Shown here piece after piece: positions 33,907 through 42,760 of a DNA stretch of 64,000 nt. Within the stretch, counting starts at the first letter, position 1. The number at the start of each line of letters is the position of its first letter. This DNA is from Verrucomicrobiales bacterium. GTDB lineage: Bacteria; Verrucomicrobiota; Verrucomicrobiia; Verrucomicrobiales; DEV007. The position numbers were made by a program, and so were the translations under genes. Location: contig JARGPI010000017.1 in assembly GCA_029213005.1 (NCBI GenBank), forward strand, positions 94,740 through 158,739, written 5' to 3'. Below the pieces are notes generated by a model. The model was not told where the DNA came from. It did no database searches and was given only the letters and a program-made list of their open reading frames with translations.

Positions 33907-36854
33907 CGATCGAAGCTGCTAATCGGCTTCTTCTCCAGTTTGTCTGGATCAACGACGACATGTTTAATCTTCTTCCGATTCCAGGTATAGGTCATGTGCA
34001 CCTTACCATCGCGGGCCTGAATCATTGCCGGATAGGAAAACTCACCTTTTTCTTCGTTTTCGACAAATCCGGCAGCGTGCCAGGTTTTACCGTCGTCACT
34101 GATCGCCAGGTTCAAGACATTCCGTTTTCCCCAACCGTCCTTTTTCGCACCACCGGTGTGATTATATAGTAGGAGATGACGACCATCCTTCAGAGTCAGC
34201 GACTCGATACCTGAGTTGTTATTGGGTAGAGATGTCTCCTCCAGCTCGCTCCAGGTTTCGCCATTGTCTTTCGAAAAGCTCTGGATGATTTTCTCATGTT
34301 TCGAACGGCACAGGGCCTGGATAGTTCCATCGGGATGAGTCAGCAGGGTCGGTTGAATGACCTGAAACGGCTGCTCTTTGGACTCGATTCTCTTCCATGA
34401 TTTACCCAGCTCGGGAGCGGATTGATCGAGGCATTTCTCGAAGTGAAACCTCCAGCCGGTGTGTTCGGTTGAGGAGGGGCAGAGAATGGTACCATCGGCA
34501 AGGTTGATTGCCTTGGAGCGGACCGGGCCGTCGATCTGCTGAGGGAGCCTGCGACGGTCTTTGAAGGATCGTCCCCGATCGTAACTATAGACAACCTCAC
34601 CCCACCAGGAAGCGGGATCCGGACCGACTTTGAAAAACAGCATCAAGGGAGCGTCGTCAGCTGGCTGGACCAGAACGGGGTTCCAGCAGGGGTAGCGAAG
34701 TCCGCTGTGTTGAATGCCATTGGCGAAGCTGCGGGGCCCGGACCAGCTTCCGTTGCCGTTGTGACTTGACCAGATTTCCACATCGGGGTTCTTCTCTTTT
34801 GTTCCTCCGAACCAGGCAACCACAATGCCGCGTGATGTTTCAACCAGGGTTGACGCATGGCACTCTTTGAAGGGCGCTTTGTTGTAGATAAAGCCTTCAC
34901 TGATCAGGCCGGGGAAGCGAGGAGTCATTTCTGGTTTGGCAGGTTTTGCTTTGATCGAATCACCGGTGTAGGCAATACAATCGTCGTGTTTGATGAAATA
35001 AATCCGGCCGTTCTCCGCTCCGATGACCAAGTCGGGCTTTCCGTCTTTATCAAAGTCGCAGGCGGTTGGACTGGAAGTATGACCGGCGACATTTCGTTTA
35101 GCGAGATTTCCCACTTTTTTCAGCACAATTTTTCCGTCGCGGTCTTCACAGTTTCGGTACCAGGTTGCGTTTTCGGAGTTAACCAGCAAATCAAGGCGAC
35201 CGTCTCCATCCCAGTCGACGACGTCGATCTTATAGCGTCCGCTACTACCTGCCGTCTTCTGGTTGAGCCGGATCAGTTCATTGTTTTCATCGATAAAGAT
35301 CCGGGTCTCTTCGTTGGCCCGGCTTTGGCAGGTGAGGTACCCTTCCTGATCCAAAATCACGAGGTCCAGTTTGCCGTCGCCATCAAAATCGGTCGCAAGG
35401 GGAGTGGTTCGCCACTGGGTCTGAAGGTTCTCCGCCAATGTCTGCCACCAATAAAACGCAGGAGGCGCTTCTTCCGTCCAGAATGAAAGAGGTTTCTCTA
35501 CCAAACCCTTTTCGGTATTCTGAAGTAGCTGTAGTTTCGGCCAGATAGAGTTGTAGATAATGTCATCGCGTCCATCCTCGTCCCAGTCCGCGACGGAGAG
35601 CGTGGTGTAACCCCATTTGGCTTCAGCTGGGCCCTGGATTGACCCGTTCTCACCTGCGAGAACCCGAAAGGTTTTTCCATCGGCTTCGATTAATTCGGGA
35701 GCGCTCCATTTGGTGCCTTTTCCATCCAGATTGCTGAAGATCGCGATGTTGCCGGCGGTATTGCCGCAGACGAGATCTTCGTCACCGTCGTTGTCCCAGT
35801 CGTGAGCGTAGGGAGTTGCGAGAGCACCGAATTTTAAGGTGTCGGCTTCCTGCTGAAAGTAGACGGGCTGTTTGAACTCGGGGATGACGGAGTCTTTACC
35901 TGAAACATTTTCGACCAGCGCGACGCGGCCGTCTTCGTCCCCGACGATCAGATCCTGGTCTCCATCCTGATCCCAGTCGTATGCGGTGGGCGTGATCATC
36001 TGGAGATGCATCACCAATGGATTTCCATCAGTCGCTACCAATTTGTGCCCCGCTGCGTATTCGGGCGCTTCGCGGGTTCCCAGATTTTGAAAGTAGGTAA
36101 AACCGTCGAGGAATTCACCGCAGAGCAAATCAAGATCACCATCGTTGTCGAAATCGACAAAGTTTGGACTCGGCCAGCCATATACATCGATAGGGGCTCC
36201 GCCTGCGTTGATTTTAACCGGTGTTTTGCTGTATTCCCCGTCGTTATTTTTGATAAGGTAGACCCAGCCGTGGAGGGGGCCGTTTTGCCAGCGACCTTGA
36301 CGGTCATAGGCGTGATCCCACTCGTAATCTGTCCAGTCGCCGACGCCGACGACAATGTCCTGATCGCCATCACCTTCCCAGTCAACGTAACGCCACATTC
36401 TGGCGCGGGTTTTTCCAGGATGTATTTTGGTGGTGTGATAGATCTTGTTTCCTTTAGCAGCACCCGTTTTTTTGAAGTCGGGGTACTCGAGGTTTTCTTT
36501 CAACATCACGGGTTTGCCGGCGATGTAGCTGACCTGGACGTTGTGGCCCGTTAGTCCGATCCTGACGCCCGGTTTGAAAGCCGGGAATTTTACTTTTGGA
36601 TCCTGAGTCGGGTTTTCGAAGTAATAAATACCGTTACTCGGTTTATCGGGGCAGGATACCAGTAGATCGAGATCGCCATCACCATCGTAATCCAGCGGAA
36701 ACGGCCAGGCCCAGAGCCCCACTCCCAAGTCTACTTTCAGGCCCGGATTGTTATACTTTAAGGGTTGCAGTTTCCAGTCTTCCTCGCTTCGCAGAAACGG
36801 GGTTAGAATACAGGTCGCGACGAGTAGCGTCGCGAATAGGTAGGGTCGTTTCAT
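33903..36854 (-). CDS. Exported FG-GAP repeat protein fused to a sialidase-like (BNR) domain
   Basis: From the ATG at 36854 (MKRPYLFATLLVATCILTPF) the protein is 983 residues with a signal peptide. The first two thirds carry about nine FG-GAP/VCBS Ca-binding units (DYDGDGDLDLLV, DWEGDGDQDIVVG, DFDNDGDLDLLCG, DWDQDGDQDLIVG, DWDNDGDEDLVCG, DWDEDGRDDIIYN, DFDGDGKLDLVIL, DWDGDGRLDLLVN, DFDKDGKPDLVIG). The last third is a BNR/sialidase-like propeller (TLVETSRGIVVAWFGG; Asp-box-like SYDRGRSFKD, SKDNGETWSE, SDDGKTWHA). It may bind and cut sugar chains outside the cell. The original ATG at 36863 gives three extra residues. It starts 42 bp after the GntR gene and overlaps the sulfatase. Confidence 0.85.
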   Translation of the reverse strand: MKRPYLFATLLVATCILTPFLRSEEDWKLQPLKYNNPGLKVDLGVGLWAWPFPLDYDGDGDLDLLVSCPDKPSNGIYYFENPTQDPKVKFPAFKPGVRIGLTGHNVQVSYIAGKPVMLKENLEYPDFKKTGAAKGNKIYHTTKIHPGKTRARMWRYVDWEGDGDQDIVVGVGDWTDYEWDHAYDRQGRWQNGPLHGWVYLIKNNDGEYSKTPVKINAGGAPIDVYGWPSPNFVDFDNDGDLDLLCGEFLDGFTYFQNLGTREAPEYAAGHKLVATDGNPLVMHLQMITPTAYDWDQDGDQDLIVGDEDGRVALVENVSGKDSVIPEFKQPVYFQQEADTLKFGALATPYAHDWDNDGDEDLVCGNTAGNIAIFSNLDGKGTKWSAPELIEADGKTFRVLAGENGSIQGPAEAKWGYTTLSVADWDEDGRDDIIYNSIWPKLQLLQNTEKGLVEKPLSFWTEEAPPAFYWWQTLAENLQTQWRTTPLATDFDGDGKLDLVILDQEGYLTCQSRANEETRIFIDENNELIRLNQKTAGSSGRYKIDVVDWDGDGRLDLLVNSENATWYRNCEDRDGKIVLKKVGNLAKRNVAGHTSSPTACDFDKDGKPDLVIGAENGRIYFIKHDDCIAYTGDSIKAKPAKPEMTPRFPGLISEGFIYNKAPFKECHASTLVETSRGIVVAWFGGTKEKNPDVEIWSSHNGNGSWSGPRSFANGIQHSGLRYPCWNPVLVQPADDAPLMLFFKVGPDPASWWGEVVYSYDRGRSFKDRRRLPQQIDGPVRSKAINLADGTILCPSSTEHTGWRFHFEKCLDQSAPELGKSWKRIESKEQPFQVIQPTLLTHPDGTIQALCRSKHEKIIQSFSKDNGETWSELEETSLPNNNSGIESLTLKDGRHLLLYNHTGGAKKDGWGKRNVLNLAISDDGKTWHAAGFVENEEKGEFSYPAMIQARDGKVHMTYTWNRKKIKHVVVDPDKLEKKPISSFDR

Positions 36855-36896
36855 GAGTGTCATGGCGTTAGTTTCAGTAGCGTTTTTAAAAGTAGG

Positions 36897-37598
36897 TTAT
36901 TCGGCCCACCAACGGTCGGTCGATTCGTTTTCGCCTTCGTTGAGAGTCAAATCGAGGCTGTTTTTGATGTGGTTTTTCATCGCTTCATAAGACTGTTCAG
37001 AGTCCCGGGATTCGATGGCTGCCGCGATAGCTTCGTGCTCGGACTGAGTGCTCTCGAGAATGGAAAGATTGAAGGAATGCCGGTCGGCCTGAAAAATGCG
37101 GGTCAGGATATGGGAATCGCCAACCACCTTAAGCATCCGGCGGTTTTTTGACGCCTCGATAATGGTCATGTGGAAGGCGAGATCGAGTCCGTGGAACTGA
37201 TTGGCTACCTCGGCGTCGGCGGTTTCCTGTCCCGCTGCCTTGACCTGATTGACGAGGGCGAGTGATTTTTCGAGATTTTCCCGAAGTTCAGCTAACAAAC
37301 GCCCCGTAATTCGATCGGCAGCGTGAGCGGCGGCGTAGGACTCGAGCGCTTCGCGCAGCTCGTAGAGTTCGATCGCCTCTTCCCGGGTCAACTCTCTAAC
37401 TACGGCGCCGAGTTGCGGCACCAGATCGATGAACCCTTCACTGGCGAGCTGCCCCACCGCTTCCCGGACGGGAGTCGCGCTCACTCCGATTTCTTTCCCA
37501 ATCGTCCCATAGGATAGACGTGACCCGGGAGGAACGGAGCCATCGAGAAGTTTCCTTCTGATGTGGCGATATGCCTTTTCCGAGTGATTGGTTGCCAT
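36897..37598 (-). CDS. GntR family transcriptional regulator (FadR/FCD subfamily)
   Basis: The 233-residue protein has an N-terminal winged helix (HSEKAYRHIRRKLLDGSVPPGSRLSYGTIGKEIGVSATPVREAVGQLASEGFIDLVPQLGAVV) and a C-terminal all-helical FCD ligand domain (LYELREALESYAAAHAADRI... FHMTIIEASKNRRML). Conserved His/Asp residues of the FCD metal site are present (FHMTIIE, DSHILTRIF, SEHEAIAAAI). It probably senses a sugar acid or similar metabolite and controls the following FG-GAP/sialidase and sulfatase genes. A 26-bp palindrome lies directly upstream and is a candidate autoregulatory operator. Confidence 0.92.
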   Translation of the reverse strand: MATNHSEKAYRHIRRKLLDGSVPPGSRLSYGTIGKEIGVSATPVREAVGQLASEGFIDLVPQLGAVVRELTREEAIELYELREALESYAAAHAADRITGRLLAELRENLEKSLALVNQVKAAGQETADAEVANQFHGLDLAFHMTIIEASKNRRMLKVVGDSHILTRIFQADRHSFNLSILESTQSEHEAIAAAIESRDSEQSYEAMKNHIKNSLDLTLNEGENESTDRWWAE

Positions 37599-37600
37599 AG

Positions 37601-37626
37601 CTATAGAGGTCTATAGACTTCTATGG
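37601..37626. promoter_or_regulatory. 26-bp palindrome, candidate GntR operator
   Basis: The sequence CTATAGAGGTCTA is followed by TAGACTTCTATGG; the halves are reverse complements except at two positions. It begins 3 bp upstream of the GntR start codon, between this gene and the NIPSNAP gene. FadR-type regulators bind such dyads, so self-regulation is likely but not proven. Confidence 0.65.
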
Positions 37627-37676
37627 ATTGGTAAGCAAAAGGTTTCGCCCCGGGGTCCGCGATCTCGCTATGAGGG

Positions 37677-38432
37677 CTAATTAACCGGCGAATAATCAGT
37701 GGGGAGCAGGAAGGTTGAGCTGACGCCTTTCTTCACGAGGATTGGTCCTGCTTTTTCCGAATTTCCCTTGGCGGATTTCCAGGCGGGATCCTGCGTAAAC
37801 GCTTTGAACGCCTCGCTGCGGCTCGATTCATCTTTGTGGGAAACAAGGTAGACTAGTTTTGTCTCCGCTCCGTCTTTGGCTTCTGTCGGAGTGAAATAGG
37901 CGAAATTAGAGATGCCGTGTTTTTCAAACAGTTCACAGGTGTGATCGCGAAACCGTGCGTGGAGATCGTCGAGCTTTCCTTCGTTGGTGGTATAGATTCT
38001 CAGCTCGTAGAGTTGGTCGGTTGCGCTCTTCTTCAGAGCCGGCATTTTCGAATAATCGGTTGGCTGGAGAAACAGACTGTCGACTTTTGTGATCAGTTTT
38101 CCGTCGGCGGTGGAGGCTTGGTAGGCAGCCTGCCAGTCGGGATCGTTCCGGAAGGCGGTCCAACTCGTTTTGCGCGCGTTTTCGTCGGGATAGCCGAGGA
38201 GGTAGATCAAGGTGTCCGGCTTATCTTTCGGCGTCCAGTAACCGGTATTGGACATCCCGTGTTTGGTGAAAAGCTTGCAGGTATGATCGCGAAAGCGGGC
38301 GTGAAGAGCGTCGAGCTTTCCGGGATGGGTGTGATAGGTCCTCAATTCGAAAAACTTCAATTCCTCCCCGGCTGACACGGAGCCAAGGAGGAGAAGCGAT
38401 AGCGCGAAGATCGAAATCGAGAATGGTTTCAT
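37677..38432 (-). CDS. Exported tandem NIPSNAP-family protein
   Basis: The 251-residue protein has a signal peptide (FSISIFALSLLLLGSVSAGEE) and two copies of the NIPSNAP domain: FFELRTYHTHPGKLDALHARFRDHTCKLFTKHGMSNTGYWTP and YELRIYTTNEGKLDDLHARFRDHTCELFEKHGISNFAYFTP, about 110 residues apart. NIPSNAP domains have a ferredoxin-like dimer fold of unclear function. The duplication gives one chain the fold of a dimer. It lies upstream of the GntR gene on the same strand with the candidate operator between them. Confidence 0.88.
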   Translation of the reverse strand: MKPFSISIFALSLLLLGSVSAGEELKFFELRTYHTHPGKLDALHARFRDHTCKLFTKHGMSNTGYWTPKDKPDTLIYLLGYPDENARKTSWTAFRNDPDWQAAYQASTADGKLITKVDSLFLQPTDYSKMPALKKSATDQLYELRIYTTNEGKLDDLHARFRDHTCELFEKHGISNFAYFTPTEAKDGAETKLVYLVSHKDESSRSEAFKAFTQDPAWKSAKGNSEKAGPILVKKGVSSTFLLPTDYSPVN

Positions 38433-38486
38433 GCGTCAAAGAAAAGCTTCAGCGCTGAAAACGATAGGTGCGCGATTGTGATTAGG

Positions 38487-39299
38487 TCAGGCGAAAATCT
38501 CGGGCTCACCCATTTGTTCGTGAATCTGATTGGCTTCGTCGCCGTCGATGCCAAGGCCTCCGGCCAGCTTGGCGAAATATTCCGCTTCGGCCTGGGAGTC
38601 GAGTTTTACCGCCATCAGAGAAAAGGCGTAAACCTGCTGGGCCATATCTTCCGGCACTTTGGAAAGGAAGGCATTGAGGTCGAGCGGGCTGGAGAGCTGG
38701 GCTTTGATGAAATCGATCTCATCCGGCTCTAAATCACCCAGTTTTGCGAGAATGTTTTGTTTTTCGGAATCGTCGACGCGGCCATCGACTTTCGCCGCAT
38801 TGCACATCGCTTCGATCAGGATTTCGGCTTCGTCGTGAGCTTCCTGAGGAGGCGCTTCGACCGGTCCCGTTTTCGAGCCGAGGAGGCCGCCGAGCAAATC
38901 GCCCGCGCCGCCTTTGTCTCCGGCCGCTCCGAGGAGACCTCCGAGCAGTCCGCCGCTCGATTTGGAGCTTCCGCCGCCGAGAAGTCCGCCCATCAGGTCG
39001 CCGAGTCCACCGCTGCCGCCTGAGCTTTGCCCGCCGAGGAGCTCACCCAGCATATCCATTCCGGAGCCTCCTTTTTTCTGATTTTGGGCCGCGACACCGA
39101 TAAGCGCGCCCAGAACGCCGAGGCCCGCATTTTTCCCGGTTCTTTTTCCTCCGCCCAGCAGGGAACTGAGGATGTTTGCTGCGTTGTTCTGATTGCCACC
39201 TCCGCTACTGCCGAGGAGGGATTCCAGAATGTTCTGGCCCGATTGAGAGCCCAGCGCGTTGTTTGAGAGTAAGCTTCCGAGAATTTTGACTGTATCCAT
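38487..39299 (-). CDS. DUF533/TerB-like protein with Gly-rich N-terminal region
   Basis: The 270-residue protein has a low-complexity N-terminal half rich in Gly, Leu and Ser (LGSLLSNNALGSQSGQNILESLLG, GGLGDLMGGLLGGGSSKSSGGLLGG) and a C-terminal helical domain (EILIEAMCNAAKVDGRVDDSEKQNILAKLGDLEPDEIDFIKAQLSSP... AYFAKLAGGLGIDGDEANQIHEQMG) of the TerB/DUF533 type. YebE of Escherichia coli is a related membrane-associated protein of unknown function. The gene stands alone, and the start at 39299 fits the length. Confidence 0.8.
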   Translation of the reverse strand: MDTVKILGSLLSNNALGSQSGQNILESLLGSSGGGNQNNAANILSSLLGGGKRTGKNAGLGVLGALIGVAAQNQKKGGSGMDMLGELLGGQSSGGSGGLGDLMGGLLGGGSSKSSGGLLGGLLGAAGDKGGAGDLLGGLLGSKTGPVEAPPQEAHDEAEILIEAMCNAAKVDGRVDDSEKQNILAKLGDLEPDEIDFIKAQLSSPLDLNAFLSKVPEDMAQQVYAFSLMAVKLDSQAEAEYFAKLAGGLGIDGDEANQIHEQMGEPEIFA

Positions 39300-39373
39300 A
39301 AATTTGACCTGAAAAGGTTGGGGAACATAGAGATTGTCCTACAGGCGGCAAAGTCACATTTTGAAAAACAAAA

Positions 39374-39402
39374 CAGCCCTGTCCGCGATGCAGACAGGGC
39401 TG
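39374..39402 (-). terminator. Rho-independent terminator of the beta-barrel gene
   Basis: CAGCCCTGTC (39374-39383) and GACAGGGCTG (39393-39402) form a perfect 10-bp stem with a 9-nt loop. On the minus strand it is followed by TTTTGTTTTT. It lies 28 bp after the stop of the outer-membrane protein gene. Confidence 0.88.
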
Positions 39403-39429
39403 ATTGAATCAAAAATAGATACCTTCGAT

Positions 39430-40080
39430 TTAGAAGGAGTAGCGGGCACCGATTGCAATACTGTGTGTGAAGTATTGATCGAGGGTCACTGTGTTGTTGA
39501 AATAGTCAGTATCGCCAATGCCAAGCAATTTGTATTGGGCGAAAAGTGAGATGCAATCGGTAACAGGTAGATCGCCACCGACGATGAGTTGGTAGGCAAA
39601 TGCTCCGTCTTCGTCAGAGCCGCCACCGGGATTCACTTCATTCCAGGCGTAACCAACACCGGCACCGACATATCCAGTAACGCAACCAAAAGGAATTTCT
39701 TTCAATGCGTTCACCATGAGGGCGTAGGTTTGGGTGTCCCCGGTAGCTACGTTACCGGCTGTCGCGAAGTCGCTTTCTGAGTAAAGCGCTTCAAACTCGA
39801 AGCGGCTTCCGCAGAAAAGATCGGAATAGATACCGGCACCACCACCGACGAGGAATCCGCCATCAGCGTCCAGGTCAAAAGCAATTCCGGCGTCAGTGCC
39901 ATCGACATCATGACCGAAGGTATATCCGGCGTAGCCAAAGATATAGCCTGTGGGATCACAAGAGATCGGAGTTTTACATAAAGGTGCTTTCGCTGGAGGG
40001 CAATAGCTCTCCCCGGCTTGCACCATGGCGGCTGGTAACGCGACCAGTGCCAGTAGAGTGGTAAGGAATAATTGTTTCAT
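39430..40080 (-). CDS. Outer-membrane beta-barrel protein
   Basis: The 216-residue protein has a signal peptide (LFLTTLLALVALPAAMVQAGE) and an amphipathic beta-strand pattern ending in aromatic Phe (SIAIGARYSF), typical of small outer-membrane barrels of the OmpA/OprF-like fold. The segments GYAGYTFGHDVDG, FEFEALYSESDFAT and GYVGAGVGYAWNEV are consistent with strands and loops. No peptidoglycan-binding domain follows. It is monocistronic with its own terminator. Function could be a porin-like or structural role. Confidence 0.82.
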   Translation of the reverse strand: MKQLFLTTLLALVALPAAMVQAGESYCPPAKAPLCKTPISCDPTGYIFGYAGYTFGHDVDGTDAGIAFDLDADGGFLVGGGAGIYSDLFCGSRFEFEALYSESDFATAGNVATGDTQTYALMVNALKEIPFGCVTGYVGAGVGYAWNEVNPGGGSDEDGAFAYQLIVGGDLPVTDCISLFAQYKLLGIGDTDYFNNTVTLDQYFTHSIAIGARYSF

Positions 40081-40206
40081 AGTCAGTTATTGTTTCGATG
40101 TACTTAAACATCAATACCTACCGGTATTTCGGTTTTCTATACTGTCAAATCAAATTCTGCTGCCAAACAGGCTATGGTTTTTATATAAATTTATAGAAAT
40201 ATAAAA

Positions 40207-40246
40207 ACTGTACCCTGTACAGTCTTGGATTGTACAGGGTACAATG
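40207..40246. repeat. 22-bp phased palindrome array, locus C (two inverted units)
   Basis: GTACCCTGTAC starts at 40210 and its reverse complement GTACAGGGTAC at 40232, again 22 bp apart, so the orientation of the asymmetric CCT centre is not conserved while the phase is. It lies between the argS stop and the beta-barrel start, about 130 bp upstream of the latter. Confidence 0.85.
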
Positions 40247-40278
40247 TAGTGTTTCGGCGAAGCTCGTGCCGAAGAGGA

Positions 40279-42012
40279 CTACATTTTCTCGGTTGTCTGG
40301 ATGCCGAGTAGGCTAAGGGCGTGTTTGAGAACGCGTCCGGTCAATTCGCAGAGTGCGAGCCGGGTCGCTTTCACGTCGCCGTCCGCTTTCAGGACGGGGC
40401 AGGCTTCCCAGAACTTGTGATAAGTGGTCGCCAGCTCGTAGATGTACGTCGCGAGGGTATTGGGCCGGAAGTCGGACAATATCATCGGAACGATCTCGGC
40501 ATACTGCGCGAGTTTCAAAGCGAGAGTGGTCTCGGCTGCCTCGGTCAGGGTAATGACATCGGTGCCCTCGAAGTCGCTGCCCATTTTTCTGAAAATAGCC
40601 CGGGTTCTCACGTAGGCATTTAACAGGTAGGGAGCGGTATTCCCCTTGAGCGCCAACATGTTATCCCAGTCGAAAATGTAATCAGTGAGACGGAACTGGC
40701 TGAGTTCGGAGTATTTTACCGCGCCGATTCCGATCGTTCTCGCGATCTCCTGTTTCTCCTCTTCGGGAAAGTCTGGATTTTTTTCATCGACGATTTTATA
40801 GGCCCGGGCTACCGATTCGTTGAGTACATCGTCGAGCTGTACGGTATCGCCATCGCGGGTTTTGAACATCTTGCGGTCTTTTCCGAGGATGCTGCCGAAG
40901 GGGATAAACTGGAGTTCCACATCGTTCCCAATCATCCGGGAAGCTTCGAAAAGCTGATCGAAATGCAGTTGCTGCGGGATGCCGACGACATACCAAAGGG
41001 TATCGGCTCCAAATTCTTTGATCCGGTAATCGATCGTTGCCAGATCGGTGGTGGCATAGAGAAAGCCGCCGTCGCCTTTCTGGATAATTGCCGGTGGTTG
41101 ATCCGCTAATTTTTTATGATCCGGGAAAAAGATACAAACCGCTCCATCCGACTCGGTCGCGATCTTTCTTTCGAGAAGGTCATCGACGAGCGGTTGCAGC
41201 TTGTCGTTGTAGAAACTTTCGCCGAGCCAGTGGTCGAAGGTGATGTCCAGCTTGTCGTAAATTTTCTGAAGACCGATTTTTGACACTTCGACGCACTTTT
41301 CCCAGATTTTGAGGTTTTCCTCATCGCCTGACTGAAGTTTGACAAGCTCGGCTTTGCAGGTTTCCCGCAATTCCGGTTCGTCTTCGCAGAGTTGGTTGAT
41401 CGCTTTGTAGACCCGGAGCAGCTCGGGAACCGGATCGGCCTCGAGAGCTTTTTCGTCGAGCACGTTTTTCCAGCCGTAAAGAATCATACCGAACTGGGTT
41501 CCCCAGTCGCCGATGTGGTTATCGGAAATAATCTCGTGCCCGAGGAAGTCGGCGACCCGCGAGAGTGAATCTCCAATAATGGTTCCCCGGATATGCCCGA
41601 CGTGCATGGGTTTCGCCACATTCGGAGCGGAGAAATCGATCACAATCTTCTTCGGGTCGGCTACCTTGTCGACTCCCAACCGATCGGAATCGGCAAGCAG
41701 ATCGAGGGTTCGCTGTTCGAGAACTTCCTTCTTCAGTCTGAAATTGATGAATCCCGGTCCGGCGATCTCGGGCGTTTCGGTGAGATTGTCGCTCTCGAAT
41801 TTTTCGACGATCTCGGCGGCCAGTTCGCGTGGATTCTTTTTAGCCTGTTTCGCCAGAACCATGGCGGCATTGGTCTGATAATCGCCAAATTGAGGGTTCT
41901 GAGCCGGGTCCACGGAAGGCATAAAGCCATCGGGCAATAAGTCTGCCACGCTGGATGCCTGGAGAGCTGCTAATAATCTCGGTTGGATGAGAGCTGGAAA
42001 GGTCGCTGCCAT
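40279..42012 (-). CDS. argS: Arginyl-tRNA synthetase
   Basis: The 577-residue protein has the N-terminal Arg-tRNA synthetase domain, the class I HIGH-type motif in DFSAPNVAKPMHVGHIRGTIIGDSL, the catalytic core (DNHIGDWGTQFGMILYGWKN, QKGDGGFLYATTDLATIDYRI) and a DALR-type anticodon-binding C-terminal helix bundle. It charges tRNA-Arg with arginine in the cytoplasm. Length and domain order are usual for ArgS. It diverges from the YiiX-like gene at 42138 over a 125-bp region. Confidence 0.97.
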   Translation of the reverse strand: MAATFPALIQPRLLAALQASSVADLLPDGFMPSVDPAQNPQFGDYQTNAAMVLAKQAKKNPRELAAEIVEKFESDNLTETPEIAGPGFINFRLKKEVLEQRTLDLLADSDRLGVDKVADPKKIVIDFSAPNVAKPMHVGHIRGTIIGDSLSRVADFLGHEIISDNHIGDWGTQFGMILYGWKNVLDEKALEADPVPELLRVYKAINQLCEDEPELRETCKAELVKLQSGDEENLKIWEKCVEVSKIGLQKIYDKLDITFDHWLGESFYNDKLQPLVDDLLERKIATESDGAVCIFFPDHKKLADQPPAIIQKGDGGFLYATTDLATIDYRIKEFGADTLWYVVGIPQQLHFDQLFEASRMIGNDVELQFIPFGSILGKDRKMFKTRDGDTVQLDDVLNESVARAYKIVDEKNPDFPEEEKQEIARTIGIGAVKYSELSQFRLTDYIFDWDNMLALKGNTAPYLLNAYVRTRAIFRKMGSDFEGTDVITLTEAAETTLALKLAQYAEIVPMILSDFRPNTLATYIYELATTYHKFWEACPVLKADGDVKATRLALCELTGRVLKHALSLLGIQTTEKM

Positions 42013-42137
42013 GATTTTCTGAAGGCCGGAAACCTGCCGTCTTCTGCGAGATCTTCAAGGCCGAATAAAGATCTGAATATTTCAGCGTTTGGTTCGTATA
42101 CTTTGAAGAGGAACTGAACTTAAACATTCGTCTCAAT

Positions 42138-42758
42138 ATGCTGCTGTTCTTGAATAAAATTAAACTGTTTTCCATCGCTGCGATCCTGCTTTTCGCTGCT
42201 CTGAGCTTTCTGCCCGGCCGCGATTTGCCGCCCGAAGACGGTGATCTCATTTTCCAAAACTCGCAAAGCCGCCAATCCAAAGCGATTGCCGCCGCGACTC
42301 ACTCCCCGCTGACTCACGTCGGGGTCGTGTTCATTGAACGGGGCGTCCCTTATATCTACGAAGCGGTCCAGCCCGTTCGCAGAATCGCTATGAAAGACTG
42401 GGTTAAGCGCGGAACGAACGGAAATTACGTGGTGCGCCGTCTCAAAGACAAATCGGGTGTCGATATGGAGGCGCTGAAGCGTCACGTCACTTCATTCGTC
42501 GGGAAGGACTACGACAGCCAATTCGACTGGTGTGATTCTCAGATTTACTGTTCCGAGCTCGTCTGGAAGGCTTATGAGCGGTCCTGCGGTGTGAAAATCG
42601 GTGATCTGAAGCGACTGGAGCAGTTTGATCTCAGCCATCCGGAGGTGAAGAAAACTCTCGTGAGTCGCTATGGACGGAAGATTCCCTTCGACATGCAGGT
42701 AATTTCGCCGGCGGATATGTTTGCCTCCAGCCTGCTTTTCACCGTGATCGCGAAGTAG
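42138..42758 (+). CDS. YiiX/YebB-like papain-fold (permuted NlpC/P60) hydrolase
   Basis: The 206-residue protein has an N-terminal membrane anchor or signal (LFSIAAILLFAALSFLPG) and a permuted NlpC/P60 fold with DGDLIFQNSQSRQSKAIAAATHSPLTHVGVVF (His of THVGV) and the nucleophile in SQIYCSELVWKAYERSCG. YiiX-like proteins are small Cys hydrolases with lipid or peptide substrates; the reaction here is unknown. It converges with the PTS EIIA gene with a 2-bp gap between stops. Confidence 0.85.
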   Translation: MLLFLNKIKLFSIAAILLFAALSFLPGRDLPPEDGDLIFQNSQSRQSKAIAAATHSPLTHVGVVFIERGVPYIYEAVQPVRRIAMKDWVKRGTNGNYVVRRLKDKSGVDMEALKRHVTSFVGKDYDSQFDWCDSQIYCSELVWKAYERSCGVKIGDLKRLEQFDLSHPEVKKTLVSRYGRKIPFDMQVISPADMFASSLLFTVIAK

Positions 42759-42760
42759 GC

